A stretch of DNA of 64,000 nucleotides from JAZRGE01 sp045644025. Its GTDB lineage: Bacteria > Bacillota > Clostridia > Oscillospirales > Acutalibacteraceae. The stretch spans positions 19,257-83,256 of the forward strand of contig JAZRGE010000080.1 of the NCBI GenBank assembly GCA_045644025.1. The letters are read 5' to 3'. Positions 9,063-16,833 of this stretch are shown here, piece by piece. The first letter of the stretch is position 1. Every line of letters begins with the position of its first letter. The notes beneath the pieces are model-generated. The model was not told the DNA's origin, did not search any database, and was given only the letters and a program-made list of their open reading frames with translations. The translations under genes and the position numbers were made by a program.

Positions 9063-9797
9063 TTATTCCCGGCCTTCTGCCAGAATATTATCAATTATCT
9101 TCTCTGCCGCCAAAAGATCATTTTCGGCAGGCTGAATTATATTATTTTTGCTGAAGTTTCTGGCAGCTATATAAAAATTGCCCTTGATAGTGCCCACCGA
9201 ATCGGCTTTTTTAATCTCTTCACCGATAGGTGTGGTTGCCAGATTCACTCCCCTGCCCGAAAGAGCCGGCAGATCTCTCTTGATAAACAACTCTCCTGCA
9301 GTATTGTCCAACTGCTTGATCGTGTCGTCGTCCACAATAAACATGGTTGTTTGCGGATCCATTAGCTGGGTCTGCACTCTATCCAGAGTGTTTTTCATCT
9401 GGTTAGTCTGCATTCCGCTATAAACACAGCAATCAATTATAAGCACGTTCACTTCGCCATCGCCGTTCACATCGGGGCAATACTTTTCTAATTCTTCCCC
9501 CAATTTATCAGACGTGGCCTTGTCCATAAAACTGCCCAGATACACCACCACGCGGCAATCATACTTCGGCTTGGTGACAAATTGCACAACACATATTGTG
9601 AGCACCAGTGCCACAGCAGCGGAGCCTATCACGCCCCACTTATTATGATACCAAAAATTGGCCAGCTTTTCCTTAAAGGTGCGGGGTGCAGAATATTCTT
9701 CCTTTTTAGGCTCAGCCGCGCTCTCGCTTTTTATTTCCAGCAAATCGCGGCGCCTGCGAGCTTGCTCTCGTTTCCAATCACTTTGCTTTTCGGCCAT
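9063..9797 (-). CDS. Single-pass membrane protein of unknown function
   Basis: 244 residues. A highly charged cytoplasmic N-terminus (KREQARRRRDLLEIK) leads to one transmembrane helix at about 57-75 and an extracytoplasmic domain of about 165 residues. The domain contains CPDVNGDGEVNVLIID, an EF-hand-like DxNGDG loop, and a CC pair. I do not recognise the family. It is the first gene of a two-gene unit with the VanY-like peptidase, so a cell-envelope role is plausible (inference). Confidence 0.8.
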   Translation of the reverse strand: MAEKQSDWKREQARRRRDLLEIKSESAAEPKKEEYSAPRTFKEKLANFWYHNKWGVIGSAAVALVLTICVVQFVTKPKYDCRVVVYLGSFMDKATSDKLGEELEKYCPDVNGDGEVNVLIIDCCVYSGMQTNQMKNTLDRVQTQLMDPQTTMFIVDDDTIKQLDNTAGELFIKRDLPALSGRGVNLATTPIGEEIKKADSVGTIKGNFYIAARNFSKNNIIQPAENDLLAAEKIIDNILAEGRE

Positions 9798-9828
9798 TTT
9801 TCTGCCCCCTTTTTATTAGGATGCATAT

Positions 9829-9857
9829 ATTATAGCAGATTTTTTGCCGCCCGTAAA
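9829..9857 (-). promoter_or_regulatory. Promoter of the membrane-protein/vanY operon
   Basis: Reverse strand TTTACG, 17-base spacer, TATAAT. The -10 is perfect, the -35 weak. It lies after the glyQS terminator, so the operon is transcribed independently of glyQS. Confidence 0.6.
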
Positions 9858-9885
9858 GGGGGCGGAATTAATTTACAAAAAATTA

Positions 9886-9914
9886 AAAAAAGCAGCGGAT
9901 AACCGCTGCTTTTC
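9886..9914 (-). terminator. glyQS terminator
   Basis: AAAGCAGCGG-type 10-bp stem with a four-base loop followed on the reverse strand by a seven-base T-run, immediately after the glyQS stop. Confidence 0.85.
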
Positions 9915-9918
9915 ACTT

Positions 9919-11313
9919 TTAATAGTTGATCTTCTTTGCAAGATAATCCTTAAGGTCGGCAATGGCAACGCGCTCCTGCTGCATTGTATCGCGATCGCGA
10001 ACGGTAACAGCACCGTCCTCTTCTGTCTGGAAATCGTAGGTGATGCAGAAGGGAGTACCAATTTCATCTTCGCGGCGGTATCTCTTACCGATAGAACCTG
10101 CATCATCAAAATCAAGCATGAAATCCTTGCTTAATTCGCGGTAAAGCTCGCCTGCCTTTTCGGAAAGCTTCTTGGAAAGGGGCAGAACAGCTGCCTTAAA
10201 GGGAGCAATGGCAGGGTGGAGATGCAGCACTGTGCGAACCTCACCCTTTTCATCCTGCTCCTCATCATATGCATTGCAGAAGAAAGCAAGGAACACACGG
10301 TCGGCACCCAGCGAAGGTTCGATTACGTAAGGCACGTATTTCTCGTTAGTCTCGGGATCAAAATACTCCAAGGGCTGGCCGGAATGATTGCTGTGCTGGG
10401 TGAGATCGTAGTCGGTTCTATCAGCTACGCCCCAAAGCTCGCCCCAACCGAAGGGGAAAAGGAACTCGAAATCGGTTGTAGCCTTAGAATAGAAGCAGAG
10501 CTCATCAGCATCGTGATCGCGCAGGCGCAGGCTCTCCTCATCCATGCCCAAATCCAGCAGCCACTGGCGGCAAAAGCTGCGCCAATAGGCAAACCACTCA
10601 AGATCGGTGCCGGGCTTGCAGAAGAATTCCAGCTCCATCTGCTCGAACTCACGGATACGGAAGATAAAGTTGCCGGGAGTGATCTCATTACGGAAGGATT
10701 TGCCGATCTGAGCCACACCAAAAGGCACCTTGCGGCGAGTGGTGCGCTGGATATTCTTGAAGTTCACAAAAATACCCTGAGCAGTCTCGGGGCGCATATA
10801 GAGTGTGGAAGAGCTATCTTCGGTAACACCCTGGAAGGTCTTAAACATAAGATTGAATTTGCGGATATCGGTGAAATCATGAGAGCCGCAGGAAGGGCAG
10901 GCAATGCCTTTTTCACGGATGTAGGCCATCATCTCATCGTCTGTCATAGCGGCAGGGTTATCGGAAAGGCCGTTGGCTGCCACGTAATCTTCGATAAGCT
11001 TATCGGCACGGTGCCTTGTCTTACACTGGCGGCAATCCATCAGAGGATCGGAGAATCCGCCAAGGTGGCCGGAGGCAACCCATGTTTCGGGGTTCATAAG
11101 GATAGCGGAGTCCAGGCCTACGTTGTAGGGATTTTCCTGAACAAATTTCTTCCACCAAGCCTTCTTGATGTTGTTCTTCATTTCCACACCCAAGGGGCCG
11201 TAGTCCCAAGAGTTGGCCAAGCCGCCGTAGATCTCGCTACCGGGATAAACGAAGCCGCGTCCCTTTGCCAGGGAAACGATTGTGTCCATATTTTTTTCTG
11301 CGTTTTTAAGCAT
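9919..11313 (-). CDS. glyQS: Glycyl-tRNA synthetase, single-chain dimeric type
   Basis: Charges tRNA-Gly. 464 residues, the homodimeric type also found in archaea and eukaryotes, not the alpha2beta2 enzyme. The class II core shows [15 protein letters not shown] (motif 2 region) and [18 protein letters not shown] (motif 3). A zinc-like pair CRQCK...CPSC lies in the insertion near residues 90-145. The C-terminal anticodon-binding domain begins around residue 370. It has a clean GGAGGAAG ribosome binding site. A small cysteine-rich gene precedes it by 23 bases, probably co-transcribed. No T-box leader fits in that gap. Confidence 0.97.
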   Translation of the reverse strand: MLKNAEKNMDTIVSLAKGRGFVYPGSEIYGGLANSWDYGPLGVEMKNNIKKAWWKKFVQENPYNVGLDSAILMNPETWVASGHLGGFSDPLMDCRQCKTRHRADKLIEDYVAANGLSDNPAAMTDDEMMAYIREKGIACPSCGSHDFTDIRKFNLMFKTFQGVTEDSSSTLYMRPETAQGIFVNFKNIQRTTRRKVPFGVAQIGKSFRNEITPGNFIFRIREFEQMELEFFCKPGTDLEWFAYWRSFCRQWLLDLGMDEESLRLRDHDADELCFYSKATTDFEFLFPFGWGELWGVADRTDYDLTQHSNHSGQPLEYFDPETNEKYVPYVIEPSLGADRVFLAFFCNAYDEEQDEKGEVRTVLHLHPAIAPFKAAVLPLSKKLSEKAGELYRELSKDFMLDFDDAGSIGKRYRREDEIGTPFCITYDFQTEEDGAVTVRDRDTMQQERVAIADLKDYLAKKINY

Positions 11314-11336
11314 ATTTCTTCCTCCAAAAAGGTTGT

Positions 11337-11552
11337 TTACAGCATAAACTGATCGGCTGTGAAGGAGCCAAGCTCAGGCATTGTGCCGGGCTGCCTTTTG
11401 AGCGGATCGTACTTAAAGCGGCGGCAGGAATCATCGGCCGAAACACTGCCTCTTTTGCGGCAGAGAATCACACCGCTATCGGCTGTGATTATGGCTCTGC
11501 TGCAATACTTACAAGCAGGCTGAGGCTTATTGATAGCCTTGTTTATAGCCAT
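11337..11552 (-). CDS. Small four-cysteine protein, probable zinc-binding, unknown function
   Basis: 71 residues with Cys14, Cys17, Cys31 and Cys43 (C-x2-C, then two single cysteines), followed by a basic [13 protein letters not shown] motif. The pattern suggests a small zinc ribbon. I recall similar [13 protein letters not shown] proteins as uncharacterised in Clostridia. The start at 11552 has a GGGGTGG site. The larger open frame extending upstream would run through the promoter and is rejected. It leads an operon with glyQS. Confidence 0.8.
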   Translation of the reverse strand: MAINKAINKPQPACKYCSRAIITADSGVILCRKRGSVSADDSCRRFKYDPLKRQPGTMPELGSFTADQFML

Positions 11553-11573
11553 TGACACCACCCCTTGGGGATT

Positions 11574-11582
11574 AGTATAACA
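11574..11582 (-). promoter_or_regulatory. Extended -10 promoter for the small-protein/glyQS operon
   Basis: Reverse strand TGTTATACT, an extended -10 (TGn-TATACT), 22 bases before the start codon. The -35 region is poor, as is usual for extended -10 promoters. Confidence 0.5.
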
Positions 11583-11611
11583 AAAAGATTTTAGAAAATC
11601 TACATAAAAAA

Positions 11612-12670
11612 TTATATTATTTGATTTTTCCCGAATAAAATTTGCCCCAAATAGCCTAAAAACACCGCCGCCGAGCAAAAAAGGCTCAGGGATGCCATTA
11701 GTCCGCCTTGCCCCGATTGAAGCCTGGCGGAAATGGTTGGCAGATCCGGCAGATCCACGGGGAAAAACCGCAGCAGCAAAAAACACACCGCCGCCGAAAT
11801 CAAAGCGCAGGCAGCACGGCTCAAAAATATATGTGAAAATCTTATGCCTGCTCCCCGCCCCAGTGCCAACACCTGAAACTGCACCGCCAAGCCTCCAAAT
11901 GATATATAGGCTGCATATAGCGGAAGAGGCACTCTGCCAAGATGGGAAAGCCCCGTTGTGATCTCCAAAAGGGGCAAGATCGGCACCCACTCCCCCATCC
12001 TATAAATTACCGGTGCAAGAAACGCCGAAAAAAGAATGGTGTAGCCGCAAATTGCCATTGTGCTCCTTACCGCCGACTCACAAGCCTCGCAAAAGGCCTC
12101 GCCAATACTTCCCTGCCCTTCGGCATTAGGCGGCAACGGTCTGCATCTTTGAGCCGAAAAAACACCCATTATTACCGATGCGGAAAAGGTGGATGCCAAA
12201 AGAACAACTCCTGCCTTGGCCGAGCCAAGCATTGTGCCGCCCACGGCCGAGATGCAAAAAGCAGGCCCGGGATTTACACAGAATCTGATCATTCGCTCCG
12301 CTTGAATCCCATCTATCTCACCTTTCTGCCGAAGGTGTGATATAAGCTTAGCTGAAACAGGATAGCCCGAAAAAAACGAGAGCAGAACCGCCGTGGCCGA
12401 GCGCCCCCTCACCCCAAAAAGAAGGTTGCACACAGGTGAGACTATTCTGCCCAGCAACCTTGATGCCGCCGTGCGACCCGTAAATTCTGCTAAAAACATA
12501 AAAGGGAACAGGGTGGGTATCACCACTCTGCCGCATAGTCTTATTCCCTCGGCTGCTCCCGATGCTGTGTCACCTCTGAACACAAAAAGAAACACCGCCA
12601 TCACACCTATCATTGCGCTCACCGCCAAATATTCCGCCCCGAGCCTTAAAACAGCGCCCTTAATCTTCAT
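11612..12670 (-). CDS. ylbJ: Sporulation integral membrane protein YlbJ
   Basis: 352 residues with about eight hydrophobic segments and the Gate/nucleoside-recognition fold. PTLFPFMFLAEFTG and the FFSGYPVSAKLISHLRQKGE stretch are typical of YlbJ. In Bacillus the protein is made in the mother cell under sigma-E and is needed for spore cortex. The start at 12670 has an AGGGAGGG site; a longer frame upstream overlaps the divergent yqfC and is not used. Sigma-E-like promoter elements overlap the 46-base gap to yqfC, which agrees with sigE being encoded in the same window. Confidence 0.93.
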   Translation of the reverse strand: MKIKGAVLRLGAEYLAVSAMIGVMAVFLFVFRGDTASGAAEGIRLCGRVVIPTLFPFMFLAEFTGRTAASRLLGRIVSPVCNLLFGVRGRSATAVLLSFFSGYPVSAKLISHLRQKGEIDGIQAERMIRFCVNPGPAFCISAVGGTMLGSAKAGVVLLASTFSASVIMGVFSAQRCRPLPPNAEGQGSIGEAFCEACESAVRSTMAICGYTILFSAFLAPVIYRMGEWVPILPLLEITTGLSHLGRVPLPLYAAYISFGGLAVQFQVLALGRGAGIRFSHIFLSRAACALISAAVCFLLLRFFPVDLPDLPTISARLQSGQGGLMASLSLFCSAAVFLGYLGQILFGKNQII

Positions 12671-12716
12671 AAACAAAACCCTCCCTAAAATATATATGAG
12701 TGTGGAGGGGATAATT

Positions 12717-12983
12717 TTGTCTGATATAAAAAAGAACGCTGCGGCTTCGCTGGGCGTGCCGCTTGCAGCTATAGACCGTTGCCCCAAGATAGAGCTTATC
12801 GGCAACAGAGAGGCCACTGTAGACGGGTGCAGGGGTGTGGCAGAATACGGTGACACAGCCATAAGGCTGAACATTTCGGGCGGTTCGATATGCTTTTTCG
12901 GCACCGACCTGCAGATAACCTGTCTCTACAGCAACGAAGCCACCATAAAAGGCTTTATATGCAACGTAGAATTTTGCTTGTAG
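12717..12983 (+). CDS. yqfC: Sporulation protein YqfC
   Basis: 88 residues, close to the 93 of Bacillus YqfC. Conserved features are PKIELIGNREATVDGCRGVAEY and the C-terminal beta strands LQITCLYSNEATIKGFI. The start is decided by the ribosome binding site: GGAGGGG lies six bases before the TTG at 12717. The upstream ATG at 12696 would put that site inside the gene. The Bacillus orthologue is sigma-E dependent and its molecular role is unknown. It is followed within 10 bases by yqfD, the usual gene order. Confidence 0.88.
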   Translation: MSDIKKNAAASLGVPLAAIDRCPKIELIGNREATVDGCRGVAEYGDTAIRLNISGGSICFFGTDLQITCLYSNEATIKGFICNVEFCL

Positions 12984-12992
12984 GTGGTTTTT

Positions 12993-14171
12993 ATGTTTGT
13001 GCGACTTATCCGCCTTTTAACAGGCTGTGTTTACGTGATGTTTTCGGGAGATACCCCCGAAAGGATGCTCACCGTACTTTCCAAAAGTCATCTTCCCTTT
13101 TGGAATATCAAACGGCGCAGCGGCGGCATCGTTGTTTGTATGTATGCGCGGCATTTCAGAAAGCTGCGCGCGCTGCGGCGAACGGCCGACGTGAAGGTGC
13201 ATATCTTAGGCAGGCGCGGCCTACCTTTTGTGATGAACCGCTACCGATTTCGCTTAGGCTTCGCATTAGGGTTCGTTTGCTTCCTTGCACTCAATTGGGC
13301 AGCAGGGCTTTTTATCTGGAATATAAATATTGAGGGAAATCTGAATATTCCCACAGCCCATATCCTACGCTATCTAAAGGAACAAAACGTGGCCGAGGGC
13401 AGCCTTGCATCTGCCGTGGATTGTGATAATATCCGAGTGAAGCTCACCCGAGATATGGAAGGCATATCCTGGGCATCACTCTCGGTGGAGGGCAGCGTGC
13501 TCACCGTGGCTGTGCACGAGCGAAGCCCCATAGACACAACTTCTCCCAAGCCCTGCAATTTAGTGGCAAATGCCGACGGAATAATCTGCGACATACGTGT
13601 GCTTTCGGGCAAAACTCTGGTGAAAAAGGGTGACACGATATCTAAAGGGCAACTGCTTGTTTCGGGGATAGTGGAATACTCCACGGGGCAGAGCAATTTT
13701 GTGGCCGCCAAAGGGGTCATTTCGGCCTACACCACAAAGGATATCGTGGTACGTCAACCCTTATCATACACCCAAACGCGCCGCACGGGAGAGCAAACGC
13801 GGCGCAGCGTGTTTTCCTTCTTCGGGCTTAAAATCCCCCTTTATCTGGGCAATGTTGCACACCCCCACGAGAAGGACGTTGTTTCTGCGCGGCCCGAAGC
13901 CAACGGCGCCTACCTGCCCATATCCCTTACAACCGCCACTTTTTATTACACCGAGCAACAGCAAATCAATCTCACATCAGAACAAGCACAGAGTGAAGCG
14001 GCTCGGCAGATGAACGAAATATGCAACGATATTAAGGATTATGAGATTTTATCCTACACCGATAGCTTTGAGGAAGAGAATGGATATGTGGTGCTTAAAA
14101 GGCATATCCAGGCTAAAGAAAACATTGCAATCAGGGAAGAAATTCAAATAAATATTGGAAATCCTGAATAG
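12993..14171 (+). CDS. yqfD: Sporulation protein YqfD
   Basis: About 392 residues. A basic N-terminal region is followed by one transmembrane helix (FRLGFALGFVCFLALNWAAGLFIW, about 85-108) and an extracytoplasmic domain. That domain starts with the POTRA-like INIEGNLNIPTAHILRYLKEQNV segment seen in FtsQ/DivIB and SpoIIQ-type proteins. YqfD is required for late spore development in Bacillus. The ATG at 12993 follows AGGTGG that overlaps the yqfC stop, so the two genes are probably translationally coupled. Confidence 0.92.
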   Translation: MFVRLIRLLTGCVYVMFSGDTPERMLTVLSKSHLPFWNIKRRSGGIVVCMYARHFRKLRALRRTADVKVHILGRRGLPFVMNRYRFRLGFALGFVCFLALNWAAGLFIWNINIEGNLNIPTAHILRYLKEQNVAEGSLASAVDCDNIRVKLTRDMEGISWASLSVEGSVLTVAVHERSPIDTTSPKPCNLVANADGIICDIRVLSGKTLVKKGDTISKGQLLVSGIVEYSTGQSNFVAAKGVISAYTTKDIVVRQPLSYTQTRRTGEQTRRSVFSFFGLKIPLYLGNVAHPHEKDVVSARPEANGAYLPISLTTATFYYTEQQQINLTSEQAQSEAARQMNEICNDIKDYEILSYTDSFEEENGYVVLKRHIQAKENIAIREEIQINIGNPE

Positions 14172-14183
14172 ATATGATATAAT
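14155..14183 (+). promoter_or_regulatory. Promoter of the HAD phosphatase gene
   Basis: TTGGAA, 17-base spacer ending TATGA, TATAAT. It is an extended -10 promoter overlapping the last codons of yqfD and gives the next gene vegetative expression independent of sporulation. Confidence 0.75.
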
Positions 14184-14209
14184 CTTCCATAGCACAAGGG
14201 GGATTATAT

Positions 14210-14863
14210 ATGAAGAACTACGAGTATATTGCCTTCGATCTGGACGGCACCTTGATGAACACCTACGAAGGAGTTTCCAAGGCTATAACATACACTATGG
14301 ATAAAATGGGCAAACCTAAGCCCACCGAGCAGCAGATAAGGCCCTGCATCGGCCCGCCTCTGGATGATTCCTACAAGAAGATCTTTGGCTTCACCCACGA
14401 GGAAGCTATTGAGGGTGTGGCTAAGTTCCGCGAATACTACAGAGATAAAGGCCAGTTTGAATGCCACCCCTACAGTGGCATTACAGATACTTTGGCAGCA
14501 CTTAACGATGCCGGCTACAAACTTTTTGTGGCCACGTCTAAGCTTATCACCCCTGCGCTGGAGATAGTCCGCCACTTTGGGCTGGATAAATATTTCTGCC
14601 ACGTGGAAGGCACTCCCCCGGGATACGGCGATTGCTCCAAGGCCGACGTGCTTCGCAACGCCTTCTCGTCTCTTGGAATTACCGATAAAAGCAAGGTGAT
14701 TCTTGTGGGCGACACTAAATTCGACGTGATAGGTGCCAAGGAAGCGGGAATTGAATGTATGGGCGTGCTCTACGGCTTTGGCAGCGAGCAGGAATTTAAG
14801 GAAAACGGTGCGGACTACATTGTGGAAACCACCTCCGATATTGCAGATTTCTTTTTGAAATAA
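14210..14863 (+). CDS. HAD-family phosphatase (phosphoglycolate phosphatase-like)
   Basis: 217 residues. HAD motif I is FDLDGTLMNT at about residues 8-17, motif II TSK near 104, and motif III/IV KVILVGDTKFDVIGAKEAGI near 163-182. A four-helix cap lies between motifs I and II. The sequence resembles the Gph/PgmB/5'-nucleotidase branch; the substrate (phosphoglycolate, nucleotide or sugar phosphate) cannot be assigned. It is a single gene with its own promoter and terminator and an AAGGGGG site. Confidence 0.9.
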   Translation: MKNYEYIAFDLDGTLMNTYEGVSKAITYTMDKMGKPKPTEQQIRPCIGPPLDDSYKKIFGFTHEEAIEGVAKFREYYRDKGQFECHPYSGITDTLAALNDAGYKLFVATSKLITPALEIVRHFGLDKYFCHVEGTPPGYGDCSKADVLRNAFSSLGITDKSKVILVGDTKFDVIGAKEAGIECMGVLYGFGSEQEFKENGADYIVETTSDIADFFLK

Positions 14864-14867
14864 ATAA

Positions 14868-14897
14868 ACACCTCAGAAGATGATTCTTCTGAGGTGT
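14868..14897. terminator. Bidirectional terminator
   Basis: 13-bp stem ACACCTCAGAAGA/TCTTCTGAGGTGT with a TGAT loop, between the convergent HAD gene and the unknown 185-residue gene. Confidence 0.88.
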
Positions 14898-14901
14898 ATT
14901 T

Positions 14902-15459
14902 TTATTCGAAATCCGATTTTTCACATTCCGATCTTATAAAAGACGTGAACCAGCAATATAGCGCTTCGCCCAACTCCTGATATATAGGATCGCCATCGTG
15001 GGAGCAAAGCATGGCAAATGTCTGGCCGATCCTGCGCTCCACATCGCCGCCGCGACGGTAAGCCAGATAATAGAAGGAAAAGGCTCCGCTATCGGTGGCG
15101 CTGGGTTCTGTGCCGGGGGCTATCCTTTTAAGATTTTTTTCAAAGCTGTTCCAAGCTGCATTGGCCAGGATCTCATCGGGGCAGAATCGCTCAAAGCCTA
15201 TTCTCACGCCAAAGGCCAGCAACTGCCTGCGCTGAAGGAGCATCTCGGTGTTCTCGGCAGAATCTGTATCGGGGATAATATCATCCCCTGCTTCTGTAAA
15301 CTTCTCGGCCACAGTTTTTCCCAGCAACTTGGCTTTATCCATATCGCCGTTGGCCGTGTGGCGGGCAAAATCATCCCCCTCGGCTGCAAGAGCCTTGTTG
15401 CGGCGGATGGTGGCGGAGGGCTTATCCCCCGCTATTTTAATATCTTTATCATCAAACAA
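14902..15459 (-). CDS. Conserved hypothetical protein, last gene of the rpoD operon
   Basis: 185 residues, soluble, no recognised domain. The middle is helical with FGVRIGFERFCPDEILANAAWNSF, and the C-terminus contains GQTFAMLCSHDGDPIYQELGEALYCWF. A TTG start at 15459 is preceded by AGAGGTG. It is the promoter-distal gene behind dgt-dnaG-rpoD-TSCPD, 39 bases after the TSCPD gene. No function is inferred. Confidence 0.75.
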   Translation of the reverse strand: MFDDKDIKIAGDKPSATIRRNKALAAEGDDFARHTANGDMDKAKLLGKTVAEKFTEAGDDIIPDTDSAENTEMLLQRRQLLAFGVRIGFERFCPDEILANAAWNSFEKNLKRIAPGTEPSATDSGAFSFYYLAYRRGGDVERRIGQTFAMLCSHDGDPIYQELGEALYCWFTSFIRSECEKSDFE

Positions 15460-15498
15460 AACGAGCGCACCTCTTTTCGCACAGAAATTTTCTATACT

Positions 15499-15747
15499 TT
15501 AGCCTTCCAGGGCCTCACTCAAAGCGCGGGAAAGCTGATCGGGGCAGGATGTGGATTTGAAGCCGCAGGTGATGCCGCGAAGTTTTTCCACGGCCTCGGC
15601 AGCCTCCATTCCTTCCACAAGAGCGGCAATACCCTTAAGATTGCCGTTGCATCCGCCCTGGAACTCCACGTTCTTCACCTTTCCTTCTTCCAGATCAAAG
15701 GTGATGGCTCTGGAGCAAGTCCCACTTGTCTTATATGTATGCTTCAT
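15499..15747 (-). CDS. TSCPD domain protein (TIGR03905 type)
   Basis: 82 residues, matching this short family. The name-giving motif reads STSCPDQLSRAL near residues 65-76, and CSRAI and GGCNGN supply further conserved cysteines. The same domain occurs at the C-terminus of class II ribonucleotide reductases, where cysteines may bind metal or relay electrons; the free-standing protein's role is unknown. A perfect 14-base palindrome covers its Shine-Dalgarno. It lies between rpoD and the unknown 185-residue gene. Confidence 0.9.
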   Translation of the reverse strand: MKHTYKTSGTCSRAITFDLEEGKVKNVEFQGGCNGNLKGIAALVEGMEAAEAVEKLRGITCGFKSTSCPDQLSRALSEALEG

Positions 15748-15768
15748 AAGGAATATTCCTTTCGCCTT

Positions 15769-16830
15769 TTATTTATCCTTAAATTTGTTGCTGCGAACGG
15801 GATGGCGCAGCTTCCTGAGTGCCTTAGCCTCAATCTGGCGAATACGCTCACGAGTCACATGGAACTCGGTACCCACCTCTTCCAAAGTGTGGCAACGGCC
15901 ATCGTAGAGGCCGAAGCGCAGACGAATAACAGCCTCTTCTCTGGGAGTGAGGGTGTGAAGCACAGTGTCGATATCTTCGTTGGTAATAGTCTTAAGAGCG
16001 GCATCGTCGGGAGCCAGAGCCTCTTCGTCCTTAATAAAGTCCATAAGGCGGCTATCTTCTTCGGGGCCAATGGGAGTTTCGATAGAAACAGCTTCCTGGG
16101 CCACACGCATAATCTCGCGAAGCCTTTCCACGGGGATACCCATTGTCTCTGCGATCATATCCTCGCTGGGCTCAAAGCCGTTTTCATGCAGAAGCTGGCT
16201 CTGCACCTTCTTAAGGCGGTTGATAGTCTCCACCATATGCACGGGGATACGGATAGTCCTTGCCTGATCGGCAATGGCACGGGTAATGGCCTGGCGTATC
16301 CACCAAGTGGCATAAGTAGAGAACTTAAATCCCTTGGTGTAATCAAATTTTTCAACAGCCTTAATAAGACCGACGTTGCCTTCCTGAATGAGATCAAGGA
16401 AGTGCATTCCGCGGCCCACGTAGCGCTTTGCAATACTGACAACAAGGCGCAGGTTGGCTTCGGTGAGGCGCTTTTTGGCCTGCTGATCGCCTTCGGATAT
16501 CTTCATGGCAAGCTCAATTTCTTCATCGGTAGAAAGGAGAGCCACTCGGCCGATCTCCTTAAGATACATCTTAACGGGGTCGTCCAGAGAAGTGCTGTCC
16601 AGATCAAACTTATCGTCCAGCGCATCGGCATTCACCTGCTCAAGCTCCAGCTCTTCGGCGGTGGGTTCATCGTCCAGCCTTTCCATTTCGATAAGCTTTT
16701 CTTCGGCGGCAAGTTCTTCCAAAGAAACGTCGATATCATCGATAGAATTTATTGCGTCTATATCCTCTTCTTCATCTTTATCGCCGGTGTATCCATCCTG
16801 AATCAGATATTCATCTTTCACGTTTTCCAC
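15769..16830 (-). CDS. rpoD: Primary RNA polymerase sigma factor RpoD (sigma-A)
   Basis: 353 residues. A long acidic N-terminus (region 1.1-like, about 1-80) is followed by [17 protein letters not shown] (region 1.2). Region 2 contains [25 protein letters not shown] and the -10-reading [18 protein letters not shown]. Region 4 contains [15 protein letters not shown] and [18 protein letters not shown]. These match the TTGACA/TATAAT promoters seen through the window. A GTG start follows AGGGA seven bases before. It is three bases downstream of dnaG in the classical macromolecular synthesis operon. Confidence 0.97.
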   Translation of the reverse strand: MENVKDEYLIQDGYTGDKDEEEDIDAINSIDDIDVSLEELAAEEKLIEMERLDDEPTAEELELEQVNADALDDKFDLDSTSLDDPVKMYLKEIGRVALLSTDEEIELAMKISEGDQQAKKRLTEANLRLVVSIAKRYVGRGMHFLDLIQEGNVGLIKAVEKFDYTKGFKFSTYATWWIRQAITRAIADQARTIRIPVHMVETINRLKKVQSQLLHENGFEPSEDMIAETMGIPVERLREIMRVAQEAVSIETPIGPEEDSRLMDFIKDEEALAPDDAALKTITNEDIDTVLHTLTPREEAVIRLRFGLYDGRCHTLEEVGTEFHVTRERIRQIEAKALRKLRHPVRSNKFKDK

Positions 16831-16833
16831 TTT

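Noticed and set aside
9448..9490. DxNGDGEVN stretch in the membrane protein, dockerin-like
   Set aside because: Only one copy, embedded in a domain, and no cohesin or scaffoldin in view; dockerins need two such loops.
11314..11336. T-box leader for glyQS
   Set aside because: Only 23 bases precede glyQS, and neither the leader of the upstream gene nor that of lysS contains the T-box core.
11337..11990. 217-residue form of the small cysteine protein
   Set aside because: The extra N-terminus overlaps ylbJ and the extended -10 promoter, while the short form has a good ribosome binding site.
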